Shown here in pieces: positions 25,945-33,737 of a stretch of 42,812 bases of DNA. The stretch lies in contig JAFOFC010000021.1 of NCBI GenBank assembly GCA_017387515.1, positions 1 through 42,812 of the forward strand. The letters run 5' to 3'. The stretch comes from Paludibacteraceae bacterium. GTDB lineage: Bacteria > Bacteroidota > Bacteroidia > Bacteroidales > Paludibacteraceae. How positions within the stretch are numbered: the first letter of the stretch is position 1; the number at the start of each line of letters is the position of its first letter. Position numbers and translations under genes: made by a program. The notes beneath the pieces were generated by a model, which was not told where the DNA came from, searched no databases, and worked only from the letters and a program-made list of their open reading frames with translations.

Positions 25945-26565
25945 ATGTTTCAGTCATTAAAACACATACAAAATGCATTTGCTTTGGTACGTATCTACCT
26001 TATTCTTATTACGGTGGTGGCTATAGGGGTTAGCGCTTACGCCATCTATGCCTCTTTTCAATTTGCCGAGGCGCAACGCCAAAAAATTTATGTATTAGAC
26101 CAAGGTGAATCGTTGTTAATGGCCCTTTCGCGCAACGTGTCAGAAAACAGAAAAGCCGAGGCCAAGTCGCATGTAAAGCGTTTTCACGAATATTTCTTTA
26201 CCCTTTCGCCAGAAAAAGACGCCATAGAAAACCACGTTTCGCAAGCCTTGTTTTTGGCCGATAACTCGGCATCCGACGTATATATGCAGCTAAAAGAAGA
26301 AGGTTTTTACGAGCGCATTATTGCCTCTAGCATTGTGTGCGAAATAAAAATAGATAGCATTGTTATTAACGATGCCGTATATCCGTATCGGGTTAAAACC
26401 TATGGCATGACCTCTATTGTAAGGCGTTCTAACATTACCTACCGTAATTTAGAAACCGAGTGTTCGTTGCTTCATGCTACCCGTACCGACCAAAATCCGC
26501 ACGGATTTTTAATTGAGAATTGGAAAATTATTGATAATAGCGATGTAAGCATAGTACAACGATGA
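25945..26565 (+). CDS. traK: TraK-like conjugation protein (VirB8-like)
   Basis: 206 aa bitopic protein. The short cytoplasmic N-terminus is MFQSLKHIQNAFALVR, then one membrane segment (about 17-38) and a periplasmic domain with LDQGESLLMALSRN and YRVKTYGMTSIVRRSNITYRNLETEC, characteristic of TraK. I chose the ATG at 25945 because it gives the family-typical N-terminus and length. An in-frame start at 25876 would add 23 residues that overlap traJ. It overlaps traM by 4 bp, leaving no room for the traL usually found between them. Confidence 0.9.
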   Translation: MFQSLKHIQNAFALVRIYLILITVVAIGVSAYAIYASFQFAEAQRQKIYVLDQGESLLMALSRNVSENRKAEAKSHVKRFHEYFFTLSPEKDAIENHVSQALFLADNSASDVYMQLKEEGFYERIIASSIVCEIKIDSIVINDAVYPYRVKTYGMTSIVRRSNITYRNLETECSLLHATRTDQNPHGFLIENWKIIDNSDVSIVQR

Positions 26566-27593
26566 ACAAGCAACAAAAATTTTTACATGCCGTATCCTTG
26601 TTGGTAACCGCCTTTGTTATAGTATGTTTCTTTTTGTTAGGTGGAGGTACAGCTCAAAAGCCTACCATACCGCTAGAACAAGCCCAGCAGGGAATAAATG
26701 TTAGTGTGCCCGAAGCCGATGCCAACGAACTATCGGCCAATAGGTTAGAGGCTGTTCTGCGCCAAACAGAAGAAAATAGCTGCAACGAGCGCATCAATCG
26801 CATGCAACAGGCCTCGTCGTTTAGGTGGCTCGATACCCCACCCATCGATTCTTTGCAGAAGCATGATGAGGTTGCTGTGCAGGTAGAACCTACTAAAGCA
26901 CCTTCATCGCAGCGGGAAGTGCCAAAAAAAACGAGCGCACAACTTACGCCAGAGCAAGAAAAACAACAGTTTATAGAGATTACCCGTAGGCAGTTGGCCC
27001 AAAAATACGGCATTGAGTTGCCCGAAGAATCCGCACCAACACCTGCCAGCAATCCCCAACAACAACCCTCGGCAACGGTGGCTTCTACTAGCACCCCTGG
27101 GTTTTACGGATTAGAAAGCCCTGCGCCTGCCGCCACCGATATACGGGCCGTGGTGCATGGCGAGCACCGTAATGTAGAGCGAGGGGCCATTGTTAAGTTG
27201 CGCTTGCTAGACAACATCGTTATAAACGGCACCACCATACCGGCCAATACGTTTTTGTACGGGCAGTTAGGTTTTGCATCGTGCAGGGCCACCATTCGGA
27301 TAGAAAATGTGCAGTATGGCGGGGTAGTGTATCCCTTTGTTGGAACCATTTACGATAAAGATGGTTTCGAAGGCCTGTATGTACCCGATAATCGAATAGA
27401 CGATGCAGCTCGTAAGGCAGGTTCGCAAGCATTGGGTAATGTTAACGTGCGTATTCCAGGGGCGTCATTTATCACCTCGGCAGCCAATGCGGCGGTAAGT
27501 GCCGTGCAGTCGGTGGCGCAACAAACCATCAGCGAGCAAAAAATTAATATATCGTCCAATTATTTAGTAACCATCAAACAAACATCCAAATGA
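26562..27593 (+). CDS. traM: TraM-like conjugation protein (VirB10-like)
   Basis: 343 aa. An N-terminal membrane anchor (about 8-28) is followed by a long, low-complexity, Pro/Gln/Ala-rich periplasmic linker (about 80-185). The C-terminal TraM domain (about 190-310) contains VVHGEHRNVERGAIVKLRLLDNI, GTTIPANTFLYGQL and GTIYDKDGFEGLYVPDN, equivalent to the VirB10 barrel domain bridging both membranes. Start overlaps traK by 4 bp and the end overlaps traN by 4 bp, so all three are coupled. Confidence 0.93.
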   Translation: MNKQQKFLHAVSLLVTAFVIVCFFLLGGGTAQKPTIPLEQAQQGINVSVPEADANELSANRLEAVLRQTEENSCNERINRMQQASSFRWLDTPPIDSLQKHDEVAVQVEPTKAPSSQREVPKKTSAQLTPEQEKQQFIEITRRQLAQKYGIELPEESAPTPASNPQQQPSATVASTSTPGFYGLESPAPAATDIRAVVHGEHRNVERGAIVKLRLLDNIVINGTTIPANTFLYGQLGFASCRATIRIENVQYGGVVYPFVGTIYDKDGFEGLYVPDNRIDDAARKAGSQALGNVNVRIPGASFITSAANAAVSAVQSVAQQTISEQKINISSNYLVTIKQTSK

Positions 27594-28654
27594 AACGTTT
27601 TGGCTTTTTCTTATCTTTTTTCTGCTTTTGTACCTGGCTATTGGCCAATCCCGTGTTTAACATCAGCCATACCCAACAGTTGGCCCTGCAGTTTCCCTCA
27701 GAAATTAAGTACGTAGACGTGGGCAGTGCCCAAGTTGAGGTACGTCAGTTGGCCGATTCGCGTACCCTAACCTTGCGCGCCAAGCAAGCGTATTGTGCCA
27801 ACAGTACCTTGTCGGTAGTAACCTCTAACGGCAAGTATTACTTATACACCCTTTTGTATGCTCCTACCTTGCCTTTTTTGGGGTACATAATCGATAAAGG
27901 GCCCATTCCATCGCCTGTGGTAGGTATTGGTCAAACCAAAACCACTCACTTTATAGCGCCTTTTCCTATTGCCGATTGGTCGGTAGGTACCGATTCGGTT
28001 ATTGCCGCCTATGCCGATGGCATACAAAACATGGTGCGCATTAAAGCTGCACAACCCTACAAGGCAGAAAGTTCGATGGTGTTGTTGGGCCAGCGAGGTT
28101 CTATTTATACCTACCGATTGGCCTGCAACGATAGTACGCCTTTGCTTTCGGTACAGTTGGGCGATTCGCTTTCTTCGTCGGCGCTGTTTTTGTCCAACCC
28201 CGTCGATATTAATTTGCTACAATCGTTGGGCGAGCAAGCCCTGCAACAACCATACACGGTAAATCATTTGGGGGTAGTAGACCATAAAATGCATTTTGCC
28301 GTAGTGGGCATTTTTAGTCACGAAAATTGGTTGTTATTTAGGTTGCAAATACACAATAAGAACAACATCAACTACGACATTGATTTTATTAAAGGTTACA
28401 TTGTCGACAAAAAAGGGAGCAAACATACGGCTCTGCAAGAAACCGAGATTGCTCCCTTTTATACCTATTGTTCCGATAGCGTAGCTACCACCCTTCCGGC
28501 TAATCATGTGCAAGAAAGGGTAGTGTTTGTGCAACGTTTTACCATTCCTAAACAGCGCACCCTTTACTTTGAACTATTTGAAAAAAACGGGGGTAGGCAC
28601 TTGTCGTTCCCTGTTTCTAACAAAGAGTTATTAAAGGCCCGTAAGTTGCACTAA
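27590..28654 (+). CDS. traN: TraN-like conjugation protein (DUF4138, VirB9-like)
   Basis: 354 aa secreted protein with signal peptide (about 1-19, ending LLA). The mature part starts NPVFNISHTQQLALQFPSEIKYVDVGS, the DUF4138 signature, and is followed by beta-rich domains including ENWLLFRLQIHNKNNINYDIDF. TraN is the outer-membrane-core component partnering TraM. It is the last gene of the cluster. Downstream is a convergent gene and a hairpin repeat, so traO, traP, traQ and all mobilisation genes are absent here. Confidence 0.9.
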   Translation: MKRFGFFLSFFCFCTWLLANPVFNISHTQQLALQFPSEIKYVDVGSAQVEVRQLADSRTLTLRAKQAYCANSTLSVVTSNGKYYLYTLLYAPTLPFLGYIIDKGPIPSPVVGIGQTKTTHFIAPFPIADWSVGTDSVIAAYADGIQNMVRIKAAQPYKAESSMVLLGQRGSIYTYRLACNDSTPLLSVQLGDSLSSSALFLSNPVDINLLQSLGEQALQQPYTVNHLGVVDHKMHFAVVGIFSHENWLLFRLQIHNKNNINYDIDFIKGYIVDKKGSKHTALQETEIAPFYTYCSDSVATTLPANHVQERVVFVQRFTIPKQRTLYFELFEKNGGRHLSFPVSNKELLKARKLH

Positions 28655-28682
28655 TGCCTTTTACTGCAATTCGGCTCGGGGA

Positions 28683-28727
28683 ATTCCTTCTTGGTCACTG
28701 AGCCTGTCGAAGTGCCCAATAAGGAAT
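28683..28727. repeat. Imperfect REP-like hairpin between traN and the EnvC-like gene
   Basis: Outer arms ATTCCTT (28683-28689) and AAGGAAT (28721-28727) enclose inner pairs GG/CC and CACT/AGTG, with the loop GAGCCTGTCGA. The core CACTGAGCCTGTCGAAGTG resembles a short motif I recall as recurrent between genes in diverse bacteria. Lying between convergent genes, it can act as a bidirectional terminator. Confidence 0.6.
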
Positions 28728-28731
28728 AAGC

Positions 28732-29940
28732 CTACTTACTTAACCAAAGTTCGGGGTTTTGTAGCAGTTTATCTTTCCAAACCTGAAAATACAGTTCGGT
28801 TTTGTTGTTTTCTTCGGCATCGGTATACACTATACCAATGTTTTGTTTGGGTTTTACCTTGTCGCCAGCCTTAACGTACACTTTGGTAAGGTTGGCGTAC
28901 ACGGTACGATAAGCCCCGTGTTTAATAATAACAGCATTGTTGCTACCCGGAATTGAAAACACTTGGGTTACCTCTCCGTCAAATACGGCTCTAGCCTTGG
29001 TGCCTTTAGGGCCTTGTATGTAAATGCCTTTGTTATCTACCGATACATATTTTAGAACAGGGTGGGGTTGCACACCAAAACTACCCACCACGATGCCTTT
29101 TTCTACAGGCCAAGGCAAGCGCCCTTTGTTTTTCTCAAAGTTGCCCGATACCAATTTTTCTTCTTTGGTTAAAGCATACGTTTTTTCTTTTCCCTTGCCC
29201 GTGCTAGTGCTGCTTGCTTTTTTGGTTTCGGCAGCAATCTTATCTTCAATTTGTTTGTTTAGCTTGTTGGCCAATTGCTGCTGTTTTTTTAATTCAGCCT
29301 TTAGGTTTTTTTCTTTCTTTTTAAGCTGCGTAACCAGCGTATTTTGTTTCTTTTTTTGCTCGTTTAGCTTGCTTTGTTCGGCCTTTTTAGATTTTAGTGC
29401 CGCCAAGCGTTCTACGCGCTTTTCTTCTACCTCGGCAAGTTTGGCATCCAGGGCTGTTTTGGTCGATTTAATCTCGTCGCCTTTCTTTTCGCAGTATTGG
29501 GCGTATTGTTTCATGTAACGCCAACGCCTATACGATTGGCCAAAATCGTCGGCCGATAAAATAAACAGCAAGTTCTCGTATTTGTTTTTCTTAAAATACG
29601 AGTGGTACATTAGTTTAGCGTATTCTGCCTTTAAATCGTCTAGCTGTTTTTGCAAGCCGTTTGCCTCGCCACGTAGTTTGCTTAGTTGTCTATTAATGCC
29701 ATTTACCTCGGCATTGATGGTGTTAATTAGCTTTTGTTGTTCCTTTATTTGCGCATTCAGTACGTTTAACTGATTGATGGTGGCAGTCTTATTCTTGGAT
29801 GTTTCAGAAATTAGGTTGTTGGTTATTTCTAACTGCTTGAGCGCATTTTCTTTGCGTTTTTTCAGTTCAGAAACCGATTGTCCTTGTAATACAAACAAGC
29901 AACATCCAATCAAAGCCAGGGCAATAAATAATCGTTTCAT
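28732..29940 (-). CDS. EnvC-like murein hydrolase activator (degenerate LytM/M23 domain)
   Basis: 402 aa exported protein. The signal peptide (about 1-20) is followed by a long coiled coil (about 22-245) rich in K/E/Q/L. The C-terminal LytM domain (about 275-400) has SFGVQPHPVLKYVSVDNKGIYI and IIKHGAYRTVYANL. A catalytic LytM would show an H...D zinc pair at the first motif and HxH at the second; here the expected residues are VDNKGIYI and YANL. The zinc site therefore looks lost, as in EnvC/NlpD-type amidase activators. It ends the ferritin-dut-TPR-DUF4292 operon, 3 bp after DUF4292. Confidence 0.88.
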   Translation of the reverse strand: MKRLFIALALIGCCLFVLQGQSVSELKKRKENALKQLEITNNLISETSKNKTATINQLNVLNAQIKEQQKLINTINAEVNGINRQLSKLRGEANGLQKQLDDLKAEYAKLMYHSYFKKNKYENLLFILSADDFGQSYRRWRYMKQYAQYCEKKGDEIKSTKTALDAKLAEVEEKRVERLAALKSKKAEQSKLNEQKKKQNTLVTQLKKKEKNLKAELKKQQQLANKLNKQIEDKIAAETKKASSTSTGKGKEKTYALTKEEKLVSGNFEKNKGRLPWPVEKGIVVGSFGVQPHPVLKYVSVDNKGIYIQGPKGTKARAVFDGEVTQVFSIPGSNNAVIIKHGAYRTVYANLTKVYVKAGDKVKPKQNIGIVYTDAEENNKTELYFQVWKDKLLQNPELWLSK

Positions 29941-29943
29941 CTG

Positions 29944-30753
29944 CTATAGGCTCAATAGTTGGTTCTTTAGTTCGTCTACGGTAACCGTTTTATAACCCGT
30001 AGGAATGCTAAAGTTTAATGGGGTTACTTGGTTAAATTTAATTTGTTGGAAAGTTACGTCAACGCTGTTGCTTCTTTCTTTAGAATAGTAAACGTATTTA
30101 GCCGTAGTAGGAAATTGAATGCCTCCATTATCGGTTACGGCGCCATACGTAGCCATTAAATAATCGCCTTTGGCTACAGAACGAATAATGGTACGTTGCA
30201 AAAACTTGCCCGCTTGTAGCAAAAACTCGGTTTGGTATTTGCCTTGGTGGGTAAGCATCCAATCACCGCTGGTGGTATTTAATGTAAAGTTGGCATAGTT
30301 GTTTTGGTCGGGATCAAATAGGCGGTTGGTAAGCAATCCTTGCAAGCCATAAAAATCGGTGCCTAACTCGGGAGCCAATTCCGAAAAAGGCATTTGGCAA
30401 ATGCGTCTGCCTATTCTATCTATCAACACCGCTTGGGTAGGTGTGCAGTAAATGCGCAATACTTCAATGCCAAATAAGGCTTTTACCGATACCATTAGTT
30501 CTTTGTCGGTTACCGATTCCAATTGACCACTTAGGGTAAACAATTTATTGCCCAACAATTGCATGCTAAATTGGGCCGATAAACTACTAATGTTTTGGTG
30601 ATACGATGTAGCTATGGCAAGCGTATCTACCTTGGGTGTCTCTGCTGCTGCTTGTTTGGGGGTGGTGGCACTTTGTGTGGTTTTGCAACCTACCAATACC
30701 AATAATACTGCGCTTGCTATCCATGCAAGTGCTTTAAGGTGTTTGTTTTTCAT
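29944..30753 (-). CDS. DUF4292 lipoprotein
   Basis: 269 aa. Lipoprotein signal peptide with lipobox LVGC (lipidated Cys about 23), then a LolA/LolB-like beta-rich body: SSLSAQFSMQLLGNKLFTLSGQLESVTDKELMVSV, then LFGIEVLRIYCTPTQAVLIDRIGRR. This is consistent with DUF4292. These proteins are probably involved in outer-membrane lipoprotein or lipid handling, which is inference from fold resemblance. It overlaps the TPR gene by 20 bp and is followed 3 bp later by the EnvC-like gene. Confidence 0.85.
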   Translation of the reverse strand: MKNKHLKALAWIASAVLLVLVGCKTTQSATTPKQAAAETPKVDTLAIATSYHQNISSLSAQFSMQLLGNKLFTLSGQLESVTDKELMVSVKALFGIEVLRIYCTPTQAVLIDRIGRRICQMPFSELAPELGTDFYGLQGLLTNRLFDPDQNNYANFTLNTTSGDWMLTHQGKYQTEFLLQAGKFLQRTIIRSVAKGDYLMATYGAVTDNGGIQFPTTAKYVYYSKERSNSVDVTFQQIKFNQVTPLNFSIPTGYKTVTVDELKNQLLSL

Positions 30754-32422
30754 GGTTTTGTTTTATTTTTTCTGCCTCTTGAAAATACTGTTTGGCCTCT
30801 TGGTCTAGGCCTAATTGTTCCAATATTTTGGCATAATCGTGATACAATTCGTAAGTTTGCCCTCCATCGTACTCAATGGCCTGATGCATATAGAATTTAG
30901 CATACTCAAGCTTGCCTTGTTTCATTAAAATATACCCATACGTATGCAAGTAGGCACTGTTAAGGGGCTCTTTTTGAATTACCTGGTAACTTAATTGGGC
31001 GGCTTTGTCTAGGTTTTTTCCTAGCAATGCCCAATAATAGGCCAAGTTGTTGGCGGTCGATACCTCGTTAGGAACTAAACGATGCGCCTTTTCTGTATAA
31101 TAGGCTGCTTTTTCTAACTGATTGGTTTCGCCATACATATTGCCTATCAAATTGTAAATATATTGGCTAACCACCACAGGCGTAGAATCGTTTAGGTTTT
31201 CTACGCTTTTATTTGCATAGGTTTGCCATGTGTCATCGTCTTGTAAAAACCTAGCAATAGCTTTGTTGCATAGTAAGTAGGCGCTATTAGGTACGGCGTC
31301 AAGGCTCTTGTTTAACAACGCTTCTGTTTGGCTTTCGCTAAGTGTAGCCTTTGCCAAATCATAGCGTTGTATATGGCATATTTCGCACGATGGTAGGATG
31401 CTGATACAAGTGTTCATGCTTTGCATCGCTGCATCTACATCTTGCACGTTTACCAAAAACTCGTTGTAGCTTGCCCAAATTTCTTCGTTACCATTATCGG
31501 CCAAAATTAGCTTTTGAAAAATGGTTTTTATAATTTCTACGTAGTTAGCACGTGGTTTGTAGAAACTTAGGGCCGCTTTTAATATGTTTTTCTTTTCGCT
31601 CCAATCAATGGTTTTTGCCCCAAAGATTTTAAGCATGGTAGCATCGGCTTGTGCCGATTGTCCCATTCTGTCGTACAAATCGCAGGCATAACGCAAGGCG
31701 TCTGCATGCTCGGGATTAATTTCTAGGGCTTTTTCGTAGCAAGCAAGTGCTTTTTTATTCTCGCCCAAAATGCTTTGATAAATAGCCCCTTCTCTAAAAT
31801 ACAAATCCTCGTTTAAAGGAAACTTTTGGTACAACTTAGCAAACTCGGCTTCTACCCCTGCGGTATCGCCTGTTAGCGCTATGGTGTAGATTTTTTCTAG
31901 CGAAATTTCGGGTGTCAGCCCAATGCGTTTTTCTAGTTTACTGTATGTTTGTATGCTATTTTTATAGTCACCCATCATAAAATAGCATTTGCATAGCATG
32001 TAAATAGGAAAATCCTTGTCAGGGAATAACTTGGTTAGGTCTTTATAAATGTTGCCCGCCTCTTTATACTTGCCCTGATTGCTGTAAATTTCGGCCAATG
32101 CCGTTTGGTAATAATAGTTGTTGGGGTTTAGTTTAACGGCTTTTTTTAGCTGTTTGATACTGTTAATGGTATCGTTGTTTTGGGCGTAAAGGGTAGATAG
32201 TTGGTAGGCTACTGCTGCACTTTTGGGTTGTAACTTAGCGCAGGCTTCAAATCGGTTTTGCGCAAGAGCTATACTATCGGCATGCATATAGCACAAGCCT
32301 TCCATAAACAGGCTATCAAACTCGGTGGTATAAAACAAGCGTTCTGCTGTGTGTTTACACGCCCATGCAGACGGCATACAACAGCAGAACAATAAAGCAA
32401 TGTATAGTAACTTTTTTCTCAC
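30734..32422 (-). CDS. Exported tetratricopeptide-repeat protein
   Basis: 562 aa with a cleavable signal peptide (about 1-21, ending SAWA). About ten TPR-like helical repeats cover most of the chain, for example [43 protein letters not shown] and [32 protein letters not shown] arrays act as scaffolds for protein assemblies; no catalytic domain is visible. The gene overlaps dut by 4 bp and DUF4292 by 20 bp. A shared envelope-assembly role with the lipoprotein and EnvC-like protein is plausible but unproven. Confidence 0.88.
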   Translation of the reverse strand: MRKKLLYIALLFCCCMPSAWACKHTAERLFYTTEFDSLFMEGLCYMHADSIALAQNRFEACAKLQPKSAAVAYQLSTLYAQNNDTINSIKQLKKAVKLNPNNYYYQTALAEIYSNQGKYKEAGNIYKDLTKLFPDKDFPIYMLCKCYFMMGDYKNSIQTYSKLEKRIGLTPEISLEKIYTIALTGDTAGVEAEFAKLYQKFPLNEDLYFREGAIYQSILGENKKALACYEKALEINPEHADALRYACDLYDRMGQSAQADATMLKIFGAKTIDWSEKKNILKAALSFYKPRANYVEIIKTIFQKLILADNGNEEIWASYNEFLVNVQDVDAAMQSMNTCISILPSCEICHIQRYDLAKATLSESQTEALLNKSLDAVPNSAYLLCNKAIARFLQDDDTWQTYANKSVENLNDSTPVVVSQYIYNLIGNMYGETNQLEKAAYYTEKAHRLVPNEVSTANNLAYYWALLGKNLDKAAQLSYQVIQKEPLNSAYLHTYGYILMKQGKLEYAKFYMHQAIEYDGGQTYELYHDYAKILEQLGLDQEAKQYFQEAEKIKQNHEKQTP

Positions 32423-32856
32423 TTTTTACCCGTATGTCCAAAGCCACCTTCGCCGCGTTCTGTTTCAGAAAGGGCCTCTACAAGGCTCCAAGAGGCGGTG
32501 GCATGTTGAGCAATTACCATTTGGCAGATGCGTTCGCCATTTTCAATCACAAAAGGTTCGCTCGATAAATTAATTAGAATAACCCCAATTTCGCCCCTGT
32601 AATCGGCATCGATGGTGCCAGGGGTGTTTAATACAGTAATTCCTTTTTTAAGGGCCAATCCACTACGAGGACGAATCTGTGCTTCGTAACCCGCAGGCAA
32701 TTCAATGTACAACCCTGTAGGAATCAATTTTCTTTCTAGGGGTTTTAACTCTACAGGCTCGCTTAAAAAGGCGCGCAAGTCCATGCCTGCCGAAAGGTCG
32801 GTGGCATAGGCAGGCAACTGGTTGTTGCTTTTATTAATAATGGGAATTTGAATCAT
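32419..32856 (-). CDS. dut: dUTP diphosphatase (dUTPase)
   Basis: Trimeric all-beta enzyme hydrolysing dUTP to dUMP. At 145 aa it is the standard length. The five dUTPase motifs can be followed: [18 protein letters not shown], the catalytic-Asp motif [20 protein letters not shown], and the C-terminal P-loop-like [10 protein letters not shown]. It starts 17 bp after ferritin and overlaps the TPR gene by 4 bp. Confidence 0.97.
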   Translation of the reverse strand: MIQIPIINKSNNQLPAYATDLSAGMDLRAFLSEPVELKPLERKLIPTGLYIELPAGYEAQIRPRSGLALKKGITVLNTPGTIDADYRGEIGVILINLSSEPFVIENGERICQMVIAQHATASWSLVEALSETERGEGGFGHTGKK

Positions 32857-32873
32857 ACCAAGGTTTTAAATTG

Positions 32874-33395
32874 TTATTCTTTGCCAGCCAAAGGGGTTGG
32901 AGTTACGTATACGCGTGCTGCTAGTTCTTTGTCGAACATGTAAAGACCATAACCATGGTCGCCAATTTTTTTCAAATCGTCAATAAAGTTTCTGGCGGTT
33001 TCTTCTTCTTCTACTTGTTCGTCAATAAACCATTTTAGCATGCTTTGCGATGCATAATCGTTTTCTTCTACGGCCAATGTGTACAAATCGTTAATAAGCG
33101 ATGTTACTTTCTTTTCGTGTTCTAACGTATGTTTAAAGGCATCGGCAATCGATTCCCATTGGGTAGGCACTTCGGCAATGGGCATAAGGGTTACCTTGCC
33201 GTCGTGTGCATTTACGTAGTTCATCAAGATAGTAGCATGCGCTTGCTCTTCTTTAAATTGCACCCTAAACCAGTTGGCAGTACCGTTATAACTAGCATTC
33301 TCAAAATGCATCGACATCGATAAATATAGATAAGCCGACCACAATTCGGCGTTGATTTGGGCATTTAAAGCCGCTTCCATTTTCTTACTTAACAT
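32874..33395 (-). CDS. Bacterial non-haem ferritin
   Basis: 173 aa four-helix iron-storage protein. Ferroxidase-centre ligands are visible in INAELWSAYLYLS (Glu17 region), QFKEEQAHA (the E-x-x-H pair) and WFIDEQVEEEE (Glu/Gln pair on helix D). No haem-binding Met52 pattern of bacterioferritin is apparent. It has a strong Shine-Dalgarno AGGAGG 6 nt before the ATG, rare among its neighbours, suggesting high translation. First gene of the operon leading into dut. Confidence 0.94.
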   Translation of the reverse strand: MLSKKMEAALNAQINAELWSAYLYLSMSMHFENASYNGTANWFRVQFKEEQAHATILMNYVNAHDGKVTLMPIAEVPTQWESIADAFKHTLEHEKKVTSLINDLYTLAVEENDYASQSMLKWFIDEQVEEEETARNFIDDLKKIGDHGYGLYMFDKELAARVYVTPTPLAGKE

Positions 33396-33400
33396 GGTGT

Positions 33401-33465
33401 CCTCCTTTTTTAAAAGTAAAACTTGTAGCTATATTTCAAAACGATGAATAGCATGTACAAAAGTA
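33401..33465 (-). promoter_or_regulatory. Ferritin promoter -7 element and strong ribosome-binding site
   Basis: On the minus strand TACTTTTG (33458-33465) matches TAnnTTTG, giving a leader of about 55 nt. The leader ends in an AGGAGG Shine-Dalgarno sequence (33401-33406) before the ATG at 33395. Most genes in this window lack such a strong site. Confidence 0.55.
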
Positions 33466-33551
33466 ACTTTTTTCTGCTAAAAAACCTAACTACCCACCCT
33501 CTCTAATCTATAAAAAATCATAACAAGGTTTTAATAACGTTCCGATATTCG

Positions 33552-33559
33552 TATCTTTG
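33552..33559 (+). promoter_or_regulatory. -7 element of the antiporter promoter
   Basis: TATCTTTG matches TAnnTTTG; the -33 element is not clear. Transcription would begin near 33565, giving an unusually long leader of about 170 nt that includes hairpins and an octamer array. Confidence 0.5.
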
Positions 33560-33590
33560 CACTGAATAAATTCAGTGCGACATTTGTCGC
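33560..33590 (+). promoter_or_regulatory. Tandem hairpins at the start of the antiporter leader
   Basis: CACTGAAT-AA-ATTCAGTG (33560-33577) is immediately followed by, and shares one base with, GCGACA-TT-TGTCGC (33577-33590). They lie at the predicted transcript start. They could protect the 5' end, serve as a dyad operator, or form part of a structured leader. No known riboswitch was recognised. The remaining stretch 33591-33682 shows nothing else I can name. Confidence 0.5.
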
Positions 33591-33682
33591 GACTCGGCAA
33601 AATCAATGTAACATTGCTTCTGCTCTCGCTGCTCCAAATGTTGCCCCACAATAATCATTACACCTAAAATTGCGATTAAGCG

Positions 33683-33730
33683 AACTAAACGACTAAACGA
33701 CTCAACGACTCAACGACTAAACGACTAAAC
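33683..33730 (+). repeat. 8-bp tandem array (six units) directly before the antiporter start codon
   Basis: Units AACTAAAC, GACTAAAC, GACTCAAC, GACTCAAC, GACTAAAC, GACTAAAC are in perfect register. Only 7 bp separate the array from the ATG at 33738, so the array occupies the ribosome-binding zone and no Shine-Dalgarno is present. Confidence 0.9.
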
Positions 33731-33737
33731 AAAAAAT

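Noticed and set aside
26654-27094. 146-codon Cys/Ser-rich frame on the minus strand inside traM
   Set aside because: It is a shadow of the low-complexity linker of traM; composition is not protein-like.
20895-28654. Complete integrative conjugative element
   Set aside because: No integrase, relaxase, coupling protein, tRNA target or att-like direct repeats at the ends were found in the window.
28732-29940. Active M23 endopeptidase
   Set aside because: The metal-binding histidines and aspartate expected for LytM catalysis are not at their places.
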